A stretch of 64,000 bases of DNA from Hyphomicrobium sp. (GCA_022844105.1 JALHMJ010000012.1:1-64000); one strand, 5' to 3'; numbered from the stretch's first letter, positions 50,833 to 60,582 are shown. The notes: a model not told the origin generated them from the sequence alone. A program made the numbers and translations.

Positions 50833-53694
50833 GTGGATACCATCAATCCGCAGATCTCGGTTCTCGACGAGTTCAAGCTGCGCGACGAACTGAAGGCCAT
50901 GCGAGCCCAGATTCCTGATGCGCCGGGCCTGAACCCGATCGTCAACATCGGGTTTTACCTTTCGCGCAGTCTGGAATCGGGAAAGATCAGCTTTGCAGAT
51001 CTGAAGGCGCTCGCGGACCGTCTGATGGACCGGGCCTGTGTTCGCCGCGCCAAGCGCTTGCGCGAGCAAATCGGCTATGTCGACAATCAAACGACGATCC
51101 GCGACTTCACGCAATTCGTGGCCAAGACCGCGAGCAACAACGGCTTGAACACAGACGCGGCATTCGAAGCGTTCAAAGAGCGTTGGGGCCGCTCTCGCAA
51201 CGGCATCGTGTTCACCGCCCATCCAACGTTTGGTCTGTCCGAGGCGCTGAGCCGCCGCATGGTCGAGATCGCATCGGGTGAATTGCGGGGCGAACCAGCG
51301 ATCGGTCTGCCCCACCGCCCAGACAGCAACATCACTCTCGATTACGAACATCGCGCGGTGCAGGTCTGCATCCAGAATCTGCGTGACGCTTACGAAGAGT
51401 TATTGAACGGCTTCTATTCGGTCGCGGCCGCCGGGTTCGGCGAACGCGCCTACAAGTTCCGCCCCAAGATCGCCACCGTCGCCTCATGGGTCGGCTACGA
51501 CCTCGACGGCCGCACGGATATCAAGTGGACTCACTCCTTCGTTCTGAAGCTGCAGGAGAAGGTGGCCGCGCTGCAGGATATTCGCACGCGGTTTATTATC
51601 CTGAAGCATCGCCTGACGGATGAGGTCGAGGCGCAGCGCATCGCACGCCAGATCGTGGCCAAACTCGATCTCGCCATCGCGTCTGCTGAAAAGCAGCTCG
51701 ATAGTTTGAACGCAGCCCTCAACGGCAAGCAGAAACTATCGGACGCTGCCAACATCATCACCGAGGCCGACGCTTACAATTTGACGTCGCCGCAGCCGGT
51801 CATCGCTCTGATCGACCACCTCATCGATCATATCCCTCAAACTCAGTCGAAGCGCGAACTGGCCGCGCTTGCCAGCCTGTTCGATCAAACCGGCATGGGG
51901 ACGTCGCACATCCATCTGCGCGTCAATGCCGTGCAGCTGAACAACGCCTTCCGCGCCTTCGTGCACGAGCCCTGGACGCGCGACCTGACCGAACGCCAGG
52001 CGCTCGCCCGCATCGTGGAAATGATCCGCACCGCCGGCAAGGAAACCGTCAACTTCGAAACACTCGATCTCGAAACCGCAACAGCCATCCGCCAGTTCGC
52101 TCTTGCGGCCCAGTTCCACAAGCACGTCGATCGCGACACGCCGATCCGCTACCTCATCGCCGAGTGCGAGAGCCCGGCCACGATGCTGATCGCGCTGTTC
52201 TTCGCCAAACTGTTCGGCGTCGATCACGTCGTTGACATCTCGCCGCTGTTCGAAACGCCGGCTGCACTCGAAACCGGCGCCCGCCTCATCGAGCGCCTGT
52301 TGGAGGAAGAGGCCTACAAAAACTATGTTCGCGGCCGCAAGCGCCTGTGCATACAGACCGGCTTCTCCGACGCTGGCCGGTTCATCGGCCAGATCGCGGC
52401 GACGCTGTCGATCGAGCGCCTGCATCAGGGCCTCGCGGAAGTCCTCGACGCCAAAGAACTTGGCGGGGCAGAGGTGTTGATTTATTCGACGCATGGCGAA
52501 TCCATGGGGCGCGGAACGCACCCTGGCCATATGTCGTCGCGTTTGCAGTATGTGTTTTCGCCCAACGCCCGCCGCCGCTTCGCCGAGGCCGGGCTTCCGC
52601 TGAAGCACGAGACGAGCTGGCAAGGCGGCGACGGATACTTGTATTTCGCGACCAAGCCGCTCGCGATGCGTGCGCTCGCTACTGTGATCATGGACGGAGA
52701 AACGCCGGAAGCCGTCGAGGATGAATTCTACGACGATACCAACCTGGCGCTCGACTTCCTGCTCCGCTTGCGCGCCTACCAGCAGGATCTTTTTGCCCAC
52801 CCCGGTTACCGGGCCGTCCTCGGGGCTTTCGGCCCGAACCTGCTGTTCAAAACCGGGTCTCGTCCGGTGAAGCGCCAGATGGAGGGCGCCTCCACGGCCG
52901 ATCGCGGCGATCCCGCTCGCATGCGCGCCATTCCCAACAACGCAATTTTGCAGCAGTTCGGATATGTGGCCAACGTCGTCGCTGGCCTCGGCGCGGCCGT
53001 CGGCTCAGAACGCGAGCGCTTTGTCGAGGTCGCGAAATCATCCGCACGCCTGCGTCCGTTGATCGAAATGGTCGCCCGCGGCAAACAGATTTCAAGTCTC
53101 AACGCCATGGGCGCCAACGCGACCGTCTTCGATCCCGGATTCTGGGCGATGCGCGCCTCATGGGGTCGCGAGCCGCATTTGACCGCGGCCTTCAAGAATC
53201 TTTCGACGTTCCTGCTTGAAGATGGGCGCAACGCCGCCATCAATGGTCTCGTCCATGAGCTGCGCCTCGATGCCATCGATCTGCACACGCTCCTGGAAGA
53301 CATCGGCATCGACGGCGGCAAAGTCCCCGATGACGACCGTCTGGAACTCGACTTGCTGCAGGCGATCCGCCTGGCTCTCATTATGCGGGTGTTCATTTTG
53401 TCGGGCCAGTTGCCCCGCTTTACCACGCGCGACGTGAGCCACGCCCAGATTGTCGCGTCCGCATTGACACTTGAGGTGCCCGAAGTCATCAGCGTCATGC
53501 GTCAAGCGTTTCCGAAGCGGACCGGTACGGTCGAAGAGACGACGGCATTCCGCGAGACGGCAACGTATTTGCCCCAGGGCATCGACGATTACGGCCGCAT
53601 CGAAACGGAGATCTTGGAACCGATGGAGCAGGCCTACGAGGCGATCCGCGAGATTGGAACCGGCATCTCGCACCACTTCGGCGCCTTTGGCTGA
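50833..53694 (+). CDS. ppc: Phosphoenolpyruvate carboxylase (divergent, serine-cycle type)
   Basis: A 953-residue enzyme that carboxylates PEP to oxaloacetate, the CO2-fixing step of the serine cycle. The catalytic-His motif is FTAHPTF (about residue 128) instead of the common TAHPTE, the second block reads GFSDAGRFIG instead of GYSDSxKDxG, and HGESMGRGTHPG (about residue 554) takes the place of the GRGGxxxRGG loop. The C terminus lacks the usual NTG end. It therefore belongs to the divergent branch found in methylotrophs. GTG start at 50833. Last gene before a strong terminator. Confidence 0.9.
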   Translation: MDTINPQISVLDEFKLRDELKAMRAQIPDAPGLNPIVNIGFYLSRSLESGKISFADLKALADRLMDRACVRRAKRLREQIGYVDNQTTIRDFTQFVAKTASNNGLNTDAAFEAFKERWGRSRNGIVFTAHPTFGLSEALSRRMVEIASGELRGEPAIGLPHRPDSNITLDYEHRAVQVCIQNLRDAYEELLNGFYSVAAAGFGERAYKFRPKIATVASWVGYDLDGRTDIKWTHSFVLKLQEKVAALQDIRTRFIILKHRLTDEVEAQRIARQIVAKLDLAIASAEKQLDSLNAALNGKQKLSDAANIITEADAYNLTSPQPVIALIDHLIDHIPQTQSKRELAALASLFDQTGMGTSHIHLRVNAVQLNNAFRAFVHEPWTRDLTERQALARIVEMIRTAGKETVNFETLDLETATAIRQFALAAQFHKHVDRDTPIRYLIAECESPATMLIALFFAKLFGVDHVVDISPLFETPAALETGARLIERLLEEEAYKNYVRGRKRLCIQTGFSDAGRFIGQIAATLSIERLHQGLAEVLDAKELGGAEVLIYSTHGESMGRGTHPGHMSSRLQYVFSPNARRRFAEAGLPLKHETSWQGGDGYLYFATKPLAMRALATVIMDGETPEAVEDEFYDDTNLALDFLLRLRAYQQDLFAHPGYRAVLGAFGPNLLFKTGSRPVKRQMEGASTADRGDPARMRAIPNNAILQQFGYVANVVAGLGAAVGSERERFVEVAKSSARLRPLIEMVARGKQISSLNAMGANATVFDPGFWAMRASWGREPHLTAAFKNLSTFLLEDGRNAAINGLVHELRLDAIDLHTLLEDIGIDGGKVPDDDRLELDLLQAIRLALIMRVFILSGQLPRFTTRDVSHAQIVASALTLEVPEVISVMRQAFPKRTGTVEETTAFRETATYLPQGIDDYGRIETEILEPMEQAYEAIREIGTGISHHFGAFG

Positions 53695-53737
53695 GCAAGC
53701 CGACGACGAATTTCTGGGGAAGAGCGGCCGGCCGCTC

Positions 53738-53765
53738 GGGGCGCCGTTGGCGCCCCTTGGTTTTT
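53738..53765 (+). terminator. Intrinsic terminator after ppc
   Basis: GGGGCGCC (53738-53745) and GGCGCCCC (53749-53756) pair perfectly over a GTT loop; TTGG and five T follow. Ends the serine-cycle transcript. Confidence 0.88.
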
Positions 53766-53790
53766 CAGCCGGTTATCGTGGAGGGTGCGC

Positions 53791-55116
53791 TCAAAGCAAT
53801 CCCAGCAGTCGCGGTAGCGTCAGCGATAGCGCCGGCCAATACGTAACCAGGATCAAAAATCCAAGCATAGCCACCAGCCACGGCACGACCGCGCGCGACG
53901 TCTCCGACAATCCGAGTTTGGAAATCCCACTGGTGACATAAAGGTTGAGCCCCACGGGCGGCGTGATCATACCGATCTCCATGTTGACCACCAGAATGAT
54001 GCCGAAGTGGACCGGATCGATGCCGAGTTTGGCGGCTACCGGAAACAGGATCGGCGCCAGGATCAGCATGATCGATGCCGGCTCCATCATGGTGCCCGCG
54101 ATCAGCAGCATGATATTGACCACGATCAGGAACGTGATCCAGCCGAACCCCTGCGCCACGATCCAGTCGGCAATCGCCTGCGGTAGGTGCTCGTGCGTGA
54201 GAAGAAACGAGAACAGCATCGCATTGGTGATGATGTAGAGCAGCATTGCGCTCATGTTCGCCGCCGTCAGGAGCACCTTTGGAACATCGCCCCAATCGAT
54301 GTCGCGGTAGACGAACTTGGCAACGGCAAAGGCATAAACTGCACTGAGAGCCGCGGCTTCGGTTGGAGTGACAAAACCTCCATAAATTCCGCCAAGCACA
54401 ACCGCGATCAGCGCCAACCCCCAGCTACAGTCCCGAAAGGCGGCAAACGCCTCGCCCCACGTTGCGCGCTGCGCCCGAGGATAGCCTTCCTTTTTCGCGA
54501 TCCACCACGTCACCGTCCCGAGCACGAAAGCGAGCAGGATGCCGGGCACGACGCCTGCCATGAACAGATCATCGACGGAGGGCGCCGGAACGCGTTCGCC
54601 ATTCGGGCCCGTGGCGCTCATGCCGGACGTGGCGAGCGCGTAGAGCACCATCACGATCGACGGCGGAATGAGAATTCCGAGCGTTCCCGATGACGCGATC
54701 ACGCCGGCCCCGAACCGTGGTGGATACCCTTGCGCCACCATCGCTGGAAGGAGAATCGAGCCGATCGCGATCACGGTGGCCGGCGACGAACCGGAGATCG
54801 CGGCGAAGATGGCGCAAGCCAGAACGGAAGCGATGCCGAGCCCGCCAGGCAAGTGGCCTGTCATCGCGATAGCGAACCGGATCATGCGCTTGGCGACCCC
54901 GCCGTGCGTCAGGAATGTCCCGGCAAGAATGAAAAACGGCACCGACATGATTTCGAACTTTTCCATGCCGGTAAAAAGTTTGAGCGCCACCGCATCGAGC
55001 GGTACGTCCGTAATGGTAAAGAGTACCGTCAACACCGTGAGCCCCAGTGCGATCGAGACGGGTGTTCCGGTCAACAGCAAGGCGATGAGCAGACCGAAGA
55101 TGAGCAAGGAGGTCAC
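53791..55116 (-). CDS. TRAP transporter large membrane subunit (DctM)
   Basis: A 441-residue subunit with about 12 helices that carries the sodium-coupled solute path. DctM features include ALGLTVLTVLFTI, LAGTFLTHGGVAKRMI, and GSSPATVIAIG. The ORF converges on ppc. Its start overlaps the small subunit gene by 4 bases. Confidence 0.92.
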   Translation of the reverse strand: MTSLLIFGLLIALLLTGTPVSIALGLTVLTVLFTITDVPLDAVALKLFTGMEKFEIMSVPFFILAGTFLTHGGVAKRMIRFAIAMTGHLPGGLGIASVLACAIFAAISGSSPATVIAIGSILLPAMVAQGYPPRFGAGVIASSGTLGILIPPSIVMVLYALATSGMSATGPNGERVPAPSVDDLFMAGVVPGILLAFVLGTVTWWIAKKEGYPRAQRATWGEAFAAFRDCSWGLALIAVVLGGIYGGFVTPTEAAALSAVYAFAVAKFVYRDIDWGDVPKVLLTAANMSAMLLYIITNAMLFSFLLTHEHLPQAIADWIVAQGFGWITFLIVVNIMLLIAGTMMEPASIMLILAPILFPVAAKLGIDPVHFGIILVVNMEIGMITPPVGLNLYVTSGISKLGLSETSRAVVPWLVAMLGFLILVTYWPALSLTLPRLLGLL

Positions 55117-55733
55117 GGGCGGACCTCTTTCGACATCACTTCGCTCGCGGGATCATAGTGCGGCAACGTACCGGTCTTGGAAAAGTGTGCCGCAACCTGG
55201 AGGAAGCGAAAACACATCAAGAATGAGCCCAGTGGCAAGCACAGGTAGATGAGCCACATTGGCGCTTCCAGGACAGCCGAGACTTGCCCGGAAACGAACA
55301 GATGCACGACGAGGCGTGTCCCGAGCCACCCGACGAATGCGGTAAAAATTACGCCGCAGTAGAGCCCGAACAGGATCATGCGGTGTCGCGCACGCGGTGG
55401 CAGCCGATTGACGAGAACATCGACGCCGACGTGGATGCCGGTGCGCACGCCATAGGCCGCGCCGAATTTGGCCATCCAGACGAATAAGTAAATGCACAGT
55501 TCCTGTGCCCAGGTGAGGCGGATCGACAGCAGCCAGAAGTAGATCGCCCGTAGCACATCCGATAAATCATCATAGCCGGCATCATGCGTCCACACGACCA
55601 GGCCGCCCAAATGCGAGAGCAGATAGCGGTGGACGACCGCGACGAAAATAACCAGTGTTGCAAGCCCCATCAGCGTTGCGATGAGGTTTTCTTCCAGGCG
55701 GTCGAGCCACCTGAGTCGCGGACCGGATGTCAT
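55113..55733 (-). CDS. TRAP transporter small membrane subunit (DctQ)
   Basis: A 206-residue DctQ-type subunit with four helices. An Ala/Gly-spaced ELCIYLFVWMAKFGAAYGVRTGIHVGVD block matches the family. It overlaps DctM by 4 bases and DctP by 4 bases on the same strand, so the three are translationally coupled. Confidence 0.87.
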   Translation of the reverse strand: MTSGPRLRWLDRLEENLIATLMGLATLVIFVAVVHRYLLSHLGGLVVWTHDAGYDDLSDVLRAIYFWLLSIRLTWAQELCIYLFVWMAKFGAAYGVRTGIHVGVDVLVNRLPPRARHRMILFGLYCGVIFTAFVGWLGTRLVVHLFVSGQVSAVLEAPMWLIYLCLPLGSFLMCFRFLQVAAHFSKTGTLPHYDPASEVMSKEVRP

Positions 55734-56749
55734 GGCCCCGACCTCGAAAGCTCGGTTTCGATGCGCGCAAGAAGATCTCGGCCAACCCGATCGGCGATGC
55801 GGCCGCGAACCGGCAGCAGTGCTGCCTCCCAGGACTTTCGTTCGTCAGGCGTCGGGTCATGCATCGCGGTCTTGCCGGATTTTGTCACCGCGGCCAGTGC
55901 ATCGGCGTTCTCCTTTGCCGCCTCCGCATTTGCATATGGGGTGGCATCGCGAAGTGCGCGCTCGAGAGCCGAGCGGATGTCGTCGGGAAGCCCCGTCCAG
56001 AATTTTTGATTGACGATCACCGCGTAGCCGAGAAAGCCGTGGTAGGTGAGCGTTGCGTGGCGCTGAACCTGAAACATGTTCTGATTGAAAAAATTGGCGG
56101 GTGGATTTTCCGTCCCGTCGACCACACCGGATGATAGAGCTTGATACGCCTCCGAAAAGGCCAACACTTGCGGTAGGGCGCCGAGCGCGGTCATCTGCTC
56201 TTCGATGACCCTCGACGATTGTATCCGGACCTTGAGACCCAGCAGGTCGTCTGGCCGCAACAGAGGCTTGTTCGCCGACAAAATCTTGAAGCCGTTGTTC
56301 CAATAGCCGAGCCCGGTGATACCCTTCGTTTCCAGCTTATCGAGAATGTCTCGGCCGATCGGCCCTTCGGTGATCCGTGCCAGTTCCGCCGTGTCACGGA
56401 AGAGGTAAGGTATGTCGAACACTTCGAACGCCTTGATGCCCAGCGGACCAAACTTCGACAGCGACGGCGCCAGTATCTCGACCGCGCCAAGCTGCAACGC
56501 CTCCAACTCTTCTTTATCTTTATAGAGTTGTGAATTCGGGTACAGAGCGATGCGCACGCGTCCGCCTGTGTACTCCTCCGCCAACTTTTTGAAACGCTCC
56601 GCGCCTTTGCTCTTGTGGGCCTGCGGGGCTGCCACGTGACTGAACTTGATGACGATCGTCGCAGGAGTGGGTTGAGCTGCCGCATGAGCGGAACCGGCGC
56701 AACACAAGACCGCAATGAGAAGGACGATGATGCGGCGCATAAGGTCCAT
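55730..56749 (-). CDS. TRAP transporter periplasmic binding subunit (DctP)
   Basis: About 339 residues with a Sec signal peptide (RRIIVLLIAVLCCAGSAHA) and the DctP fold: FSHVAAPQAHKSKGAERFKKL, GYWNNGFKILSANK, and GVVDGTENPPANFF. It binds C4-dicarboxylate or a related organic acid and delivers it to DctQM. Beside the serine cycle it may bring in C4 acids that can feed malyl-CoA; the ligand is not readable. ATG choice at 56749; 56776 and 56740 are alternatives. Confidence 0.85.
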   Translation of the reverse strand: MDLMRRIIVLLIAVLCCAGSAHAAAQPTPATIVIKFSHVAAPQAHKSKGAERFKKLAEEYTGGRVRIALYPNSQLYKDKEELEALQLGAVEILAPSLSKFGPLGIKAFEVFDIPYLFRDTAELARITEGPIGRDILDKLETKGITGLGYWNNGFKILSANKPLLRPDDLLGLKVRIQSSRVIEEQMTALGALPQVLAFSEAYQALSSGVVDGTENPPANFFNQNMFQVQRHATLTYHGFLGYAVIVNQKFWTGLPDDIRSALERALRDATPYANAEAAKENADALAAVTKSGKTAMHDPTPDERKSWEAALLPVRGRIADRVGRDLLARIETELSRSGP

Positions 56750-56801
56750 CGGCTTGGGGTTGAAACGTGCGAACATTATCAGGGCCGAGTAGAGGGCACT
56801 G

Positions 56802-56984
56802 TCAAGAGCGGGGGAATTCGGCTTGCATTCGCCGGGCTTCGTCCCAGTCCTTCATGATCGCACGCACGAAGCGAAGCACGCGACGAGCCCGCCGGGCATC
56901 TTGTCGTGACACACACCAGCAACAGCAACAAAGGCCGGGTCTTTTGGCCAGCCACAAGGTCAATGCGTAATTCGCCGTAGGCAT
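56802..56984 (-). CDS. Small cysteine-rich protein downstream of prmB
   Basis: A 60-residue ORF starting 12 bases after the prmB stop with GGAG five bases before its ATG. It contains an unusual cysteine run (LCCCCWC) followed by a basic helix (RRARRVLRFVRAIMKDWDEARRM). The spacing and ribosome binding site support it as a real short gene, but no family is recognised and it could be spurious. Confidence 0.5.
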   Translation of the reverse strand: MPTANYALTLWLAKRPGLCCCCWCVSRQDARRARRVLRFVRAIMKDWDEARRMQAEFPRS

Positions 56985-56996
56985 GTCCGCTCCGAG

Positions 56997-57941
56997 TTAT
57001 GACCGCTGTCGGCGACCCCCTTCGGTTTGCAAGGCCCCCTTCAGTTCCTCGGCTGTCAGTGCAAACACCTCGCCCGAGCTATCCTCGGTCTCCAGCCACA
57101 AAAACGGCAGGTTGGGAAACTCGTCCTCTAAAAGGTCGAGCCCCGTACCAACTTCAACGACGAGCACGCCGTCGCGTTCCAAATGCTGGGCGGCCTCGGC
57201 AAGAATTTGGCGCACGAGGTCGAGACCATCCGCACCGCCTGCGTGAGCCAGAAGCGGTTCGGCTTTGTACTCTGGTGGAAATGCTGCGACGGCGGCGGCC
57301 GAGACGTAGGGCGGATTGGAGATGATGAGATCGTACCGTCGCGAACCGAGCGCTGCGAATAAATCCGACTGCTGCAGCGTGATGCGCCCTTGCAGGTCAT
57401 AGTCGGCGACATTTCGATGGGCGACCGCCAGTGCATCGGCCGACAAGTCGACGGCGTCGACGATCGCGTTGGGGTAGGTAAGTGCTGCCAGAATGGCCAG
57501 GCACCCGGACCCGGTGCACAGATCGAGCACCGAGGTCACGGCCTCGGGATCGGGAACGACGGTTGCCAGCTCACCGTCGAGCAGCTCACCGATGTAGGAT
57601 CGCGGCACGATCGCCCGTTCATCTACATAGAAGTCACGTCCGCGGATGTAGGCCCGGTTGACGAGATAGGGTGCCGGTTTGCGGGTTTCGATGCGTCGAT
57701 CGATAAGCTCGGCAATGCGGCTGCGCTCGCTCGCCGTCAGACGGCAATCGAGCCACGGATCAAGCTGGTCGATAGGCAACTCCAGCGACGTAAGAATGAG
57801 AAACGCCGCCTCGTCGATGGCGCTCGACGTTCCATGTCCATAAACCAGCTTGGCCGCCCGGAAACGCGACACGCCGTAGCGCAGCCAGTCACGTACCGTG
57901 TTGAGGTCTGCGAGGCGGCTTTGTGCATCATCGGCAGTCAT
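56997..57941 (-). CDS. prmB: Ribosomal protein L3 N5-glutamine methyltransferase
   Basis: A 314-residue HemK-like SAM methyltransferase. The SAM site is VLDLCTGSGCLAILAAL and the catalytic NPPY motif is in LIISNPPYVSAAAV. With the N-terminal domain and length it matches PrmB, which methylates a Gln of L3. The ATG at 57941 is used; an ORF start 10 codons upstream is less likely. It lies 74 bases downstream of the Anbu gene on the same strand. Confidence 0.85.
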   Translation of the reverse strand: MTADDAQSRLADLNTVRDWLRYGVSRFRAAKLVYGHGTSSAIDEAAFLILTSLELPIDQLDPWLDCRLTASERSRIAELIDRRIETRKPAPYLVNRAYIRGRDFYVDERAIVPRSYIGELLDGELATVVPDPEAVTSVLDLCTGSGCLAILAALTYPNAIVDAVDLSADALAVAHRNVADYDLQGRITLQQSDLFAALGSRRYDLIISNPPYVSAAAVAAFPPEYKAEPLLAHAGGADGLDLVRQILAEAAQHLERDGVLVVEVGTGLDLLEDEFPNLPFLWLETEDSSGEVFALTAEELKGALQTEGGRRQRS

Positions 57942-58015
57942 GGGGCATTGGCTCCGCGGGCGATGGCGCACCCTAGCGCGTCTGTGCGCTGGCCAACAGC
58001 GGCCAGCGCAACTGT

Positions 58016-58747
58016 TCAGCCCTTGAATTCCTCGATTTTGCCGAAAGCTTCCCTCAGAGCGGAAGCCCAGGACCCCGAGAGTTTCTTGAAATACTCGTCA
58101 TCCTGGTAAATGCGACGGTAGCGCTGCACTTCCAGGCTGTCGCGCTCGTAGAGCAGCAGGTCGATTGGCATTCCCACCGACAAGTTCGATCGCAAGGTCG
58201 AATCGAAGGAAAGCAAGACCAGTTTGGCCGCCTCGCCCAGGCGCATACTGGATTGTGCCACGCGATCGAGGATCGGCTTGCCGTATTTATGTTCGCCGAT
58301 CTGCAGGAATGGCGCATCGTCGGACGCTTCGATGAAGTTGCCCTCGGAATAGATTTGGAAAATTCTCGGCGGCTCGGAACCGATTTGCCCGCCCAGGATG
58401 AACGAAGCGAAAAACCCGCTCCGCGTCGCTTCCAGGGCTTCCCCATCCACACGCCGCACTTCCCGCACCGCATCGCCCACAAGGCGGGCCGCACGGTACA
58501 TGGACGTCACGGTCATCAAGGTGTGCTCGACGCCGGAACCGTCTGCGAGCTGCTCGTTGAGAATACTGATAACCGACTGGCTCACGCCGAGGTTGCCGGC
58601 CGTCAACAGAACGATGACCCGGTCCCCTGGCTGTCGCCAAAAGTGCAACTTGCGAAACTGCGAAATATTGTCGACGCCGGCATTCGTACGGGTATCGGCG
58701 GCAAAGACGATGCCGCAGTCAAGACGCAGGGCAACGCCGTAAGTCAT
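58016..58747 (-). CDS. Anbu-type proteasome-related peptidase
   Basis: A 243-residue Ntn-hydrolase of the ancestral proteasome beta-subunit group. The catalytic Thr is residue 2 after Met removal (MTYGVALR), followed by GIVFAADTRTNAG and the conserved LLTAGNLG block. Anbu assembles into open helical rings. Biological substrate is unknown. It is first in a gene cassette with transglutaminase-like, alpha-E and ATP-grasp genes, a conserved association. Confidence 0.9.
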   Translation of the reverse strand: MTYGVALRLDCGIVFAADTRTNAGVDNISQFRKLHFWRQPGDRVIVLLTAGNLGVSQSVISILNEQLADGSGVEHTLMTVTSMYRAARLVGDAVREVRRVDGEALEATRSGFFASFILGGQIGSEPPRIFQIYSEGNFIEASDDAPFLQIGEHKYGKPILDRVAQSSMRLGEAAKLVLLSFDSTLRSNLSVGMPIDLLLYERDSLEVQRYRRIYQDDEYFKKLSGSWASALREAFGKIEEFKG

Positions 58748-58764
58748 GAAGATAAGCGCTCGCG

Positions 58765-59580
58765 CTATTGCTGCTGTTGAGCGCTTTGCTGCTGGACTTC
58801 GACCACCACGTCAAGTGTCTCGTTCTCGCCGCCCCGGCGATTGCCCCGGATCGGCGCGGCCGTTGCAGCATCAAGACCCGTCGCAAGGCGCACATAACGC
58901 TCCGTCGGGCAAATCAGGTTTGTCGGGTCAAACCCCACCCAGCCGAGCCCGTCCACCCAGGCTTCCGCCCACGCATGATGTGCATCAGAGGGATCGGGCG
59001 TACCGGAAAGGAAATAGCCGTTGACGTAGCGGGCGGGGATGCCCATCACCCGCGCGCCGGCAATGAAGATGTGCGCGTAGTCTTGGCACACACCCCGGCC
59101 ATCGGCCAGAGCCTCCGCCGCGCTGGTGTGCGAGTGCGTGCTGCCGATTTCGAAGGTAACCTCTTCGCGCACGGTGTGCATCAGCCGGTGCAGCTTATCG
59201 AGCGTGCACCCGCCTTTGCATTTGGCGGCGATGTCGCGGATGGAATCGTCTGGCGCCGTTCGTGGGGTCTCGCGCAGGAATACCCGCAGCGGCGTCGGCT
59301 CCGACAGGCCTTTCGCCACCCCGATACGGTCTTCCGTATCGACAATGCCGCCGGCTTCGATGGTGATGCAGTTGTGCTCGTCCTGCAGCGCTGTCAGGTG
59401 CACGACATTGCCAAAACCATCTTGAAAGCGCGCCGCCTTTTCGATGCCGGGAGCATTCACCTGCCAGGACAAAACCTTCTGGCCATCGAAACTGGGCGGG
59501 GTCAGTCGTAGACTTTCGATCGCATACCGCGCCAATGTTTCGTAGCGGTAGGTCGTCGTATGTTTGACGCTCAACAGCAT
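58765..59580 (-). CDS. Transglutaminase-like cysteine peptidase of the Anbu cassette
   Basis: A 271-residue papain-fold protein. The Cys-His-Asp triad is in GRGVCQDYAH, DAHHAWAEAWV and FDPTN. N-terminal beta domain MLLSVKHTTTYRYE matches the transglutaminase-associated domain. Could cleave or cross-link isopeptide-like substrates. It ends 18 bases before the Anbu start. Confidence 0.88.
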   Translation of the reverse strand: MLLSVKHTTTYRYETLARYAIESLRLTPPSFDGQKVLSWQVNAPGIEKAARFQDGFGNVVHLTALQDEHNCITIEAGGIVDTEDRIGVAKGLSEPTPLRVFLRETPRTAPDDSIRDIAAKCKGGCTLDKLHRLMHTVREEVTFEIGSTHSHTSAAEALADGRGVCQDYAHIFIAGARVMGIPARYVNGYFLSGTPDPSDAHHAWAEAWVDGLGWVGFDPTNLICPTERYVRLATGLDAATAAPIRGNRRGGENETLDVVVEVQQQSAQQQQ

Positions 59581-59587
59581 GACAGCC

Positions 59588-60535
59588 TCAACCGTTGAAG
59601 TGATAGCCCTCGGAGATCTCCCGGCCGAGCCGGTTGTTGCGGCCGAGGAAATCCGTCAGGAATTCGTGCAGCCCCGACTGGAATATGGTGTCGATATCGC
59701 CTTTTTCCAGCATCGCCAGCGTTTCGCGCGCCGTCGGTACGCAATTGTCGGTTTGTCCGTAAAACTTTTTCAGGCCGGCCACCGCTTGGTCGATCTCGAT
59801 ATAGCTGGCCGTCAGAGAGCGCGGCATCTCGGCGTTGAGGATCAGATAGTCCGCTATGTTCCACGGCTTGTAAGCCTGCCGGTAGACCCAGCGATAGCTC
59901 CGGTGGGCTGAAACCGATCGCAGGATCGACGCCCACTGCAGATTGTCGACGCTGGACCCGATCATCTCATAATTAGGCAGAAGGACAAAATACTTGACGT
60001 CAAGGATGCGTGCCGTGTTGTCGCCGCGCTCCAGGAACGTTCCGAGTTGGCTGAAGTAGAACGTATCGTTGCGCAAGATTGTGTTGAGCAGCGCGCCGCG
60101 ATACGTCGCCGAGCGCTCTTTGATCCAGTCGAGCAGGGCCGGCAGCCGGTCGGATGTTACGTCACGTGGATTGATAGCCTGAAAATCGATCCAGGCGCCG
60201 TTGAGGCTTTCCCACATTTCGCGTGTCAGCGCCGTCCTCTGAGCCCTCGCATTTCGGCGCGCAACGGAAAAGCAGGTTCTGACGCTGGACGGATTGTCGG
60301 CATCGAACAACAGGTAATCGATTACGTTCGTCGTGGTCGGTGTTTCGTGTTTGGCGAGAAAGCCGCTCTCGCAGCCCGCGCTTTGCAGCGTTGAACGCCA
60401 CTCCTCGTTGTAGCCCTCGCCTTCGCGCGGAAGGAGCGCGATGCGGTAGCCGACTTCGATGAGACGCGCCATGTTCTCCGCGCGTTCGAGATAGCGCGAG
60501 AGCCAGAACAGATCGTTTGCCGTGCGGCCAAGCAT
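59588..60535 (-). CDS. Alpha-E domain protein of the Anbu cassette
   Basis: A 315-residue helical alpha-E protein (LGRTANDLFWLSRYLERAENMARLIEV at the start, RSVSAHRSYRWVYRQAYKPW, FLGRNNRLGREI at the end). It always occurs with the type 2 ATP-grasp and transglutaminase genes. Structure helps little with function. Start ATG at 60535; overlap or near-overlap with neighbours suggests one operon. Confidence 0.88.
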   Translation of the reverse strand: MLGRTANDLFWLSRYLERAENMARLIEVGYRIALLPREGEGYNEEWRSTLQSAGCESGFLAKHETPTTTNVIDYLLFDADNPSSVRTCFSVARRNARAQRTALTREMWESLNGAWIDFQAINPRDVTSDRLPALLDWIKERSATYRGALLNTILRNDTFYFSQLGTFLERGDNTARILDVKYFVLLPNYEMIGSSVDNLQWASILRSVSAHRSYRWVYRQAYKPWNIADYLILNAEMPRSLTASYIEIDQAVAGLKKFYGQTDNCVPTARETLAMLEKGDIDTIFQSGLHEFLTDFLGRNNRLGREISEGYHFNG

Positions 60536-60582
60536 GAAAATCAACCAGAGTTCGTGTTGTCGTCCGAGAGCCTATCCGTTCT

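Noticed and set aside
51736-52800. A 354-codon minus-strand frame opposite ppc
   Set aside because: Covered by the ppc coding sequence, with no recognisable domain.
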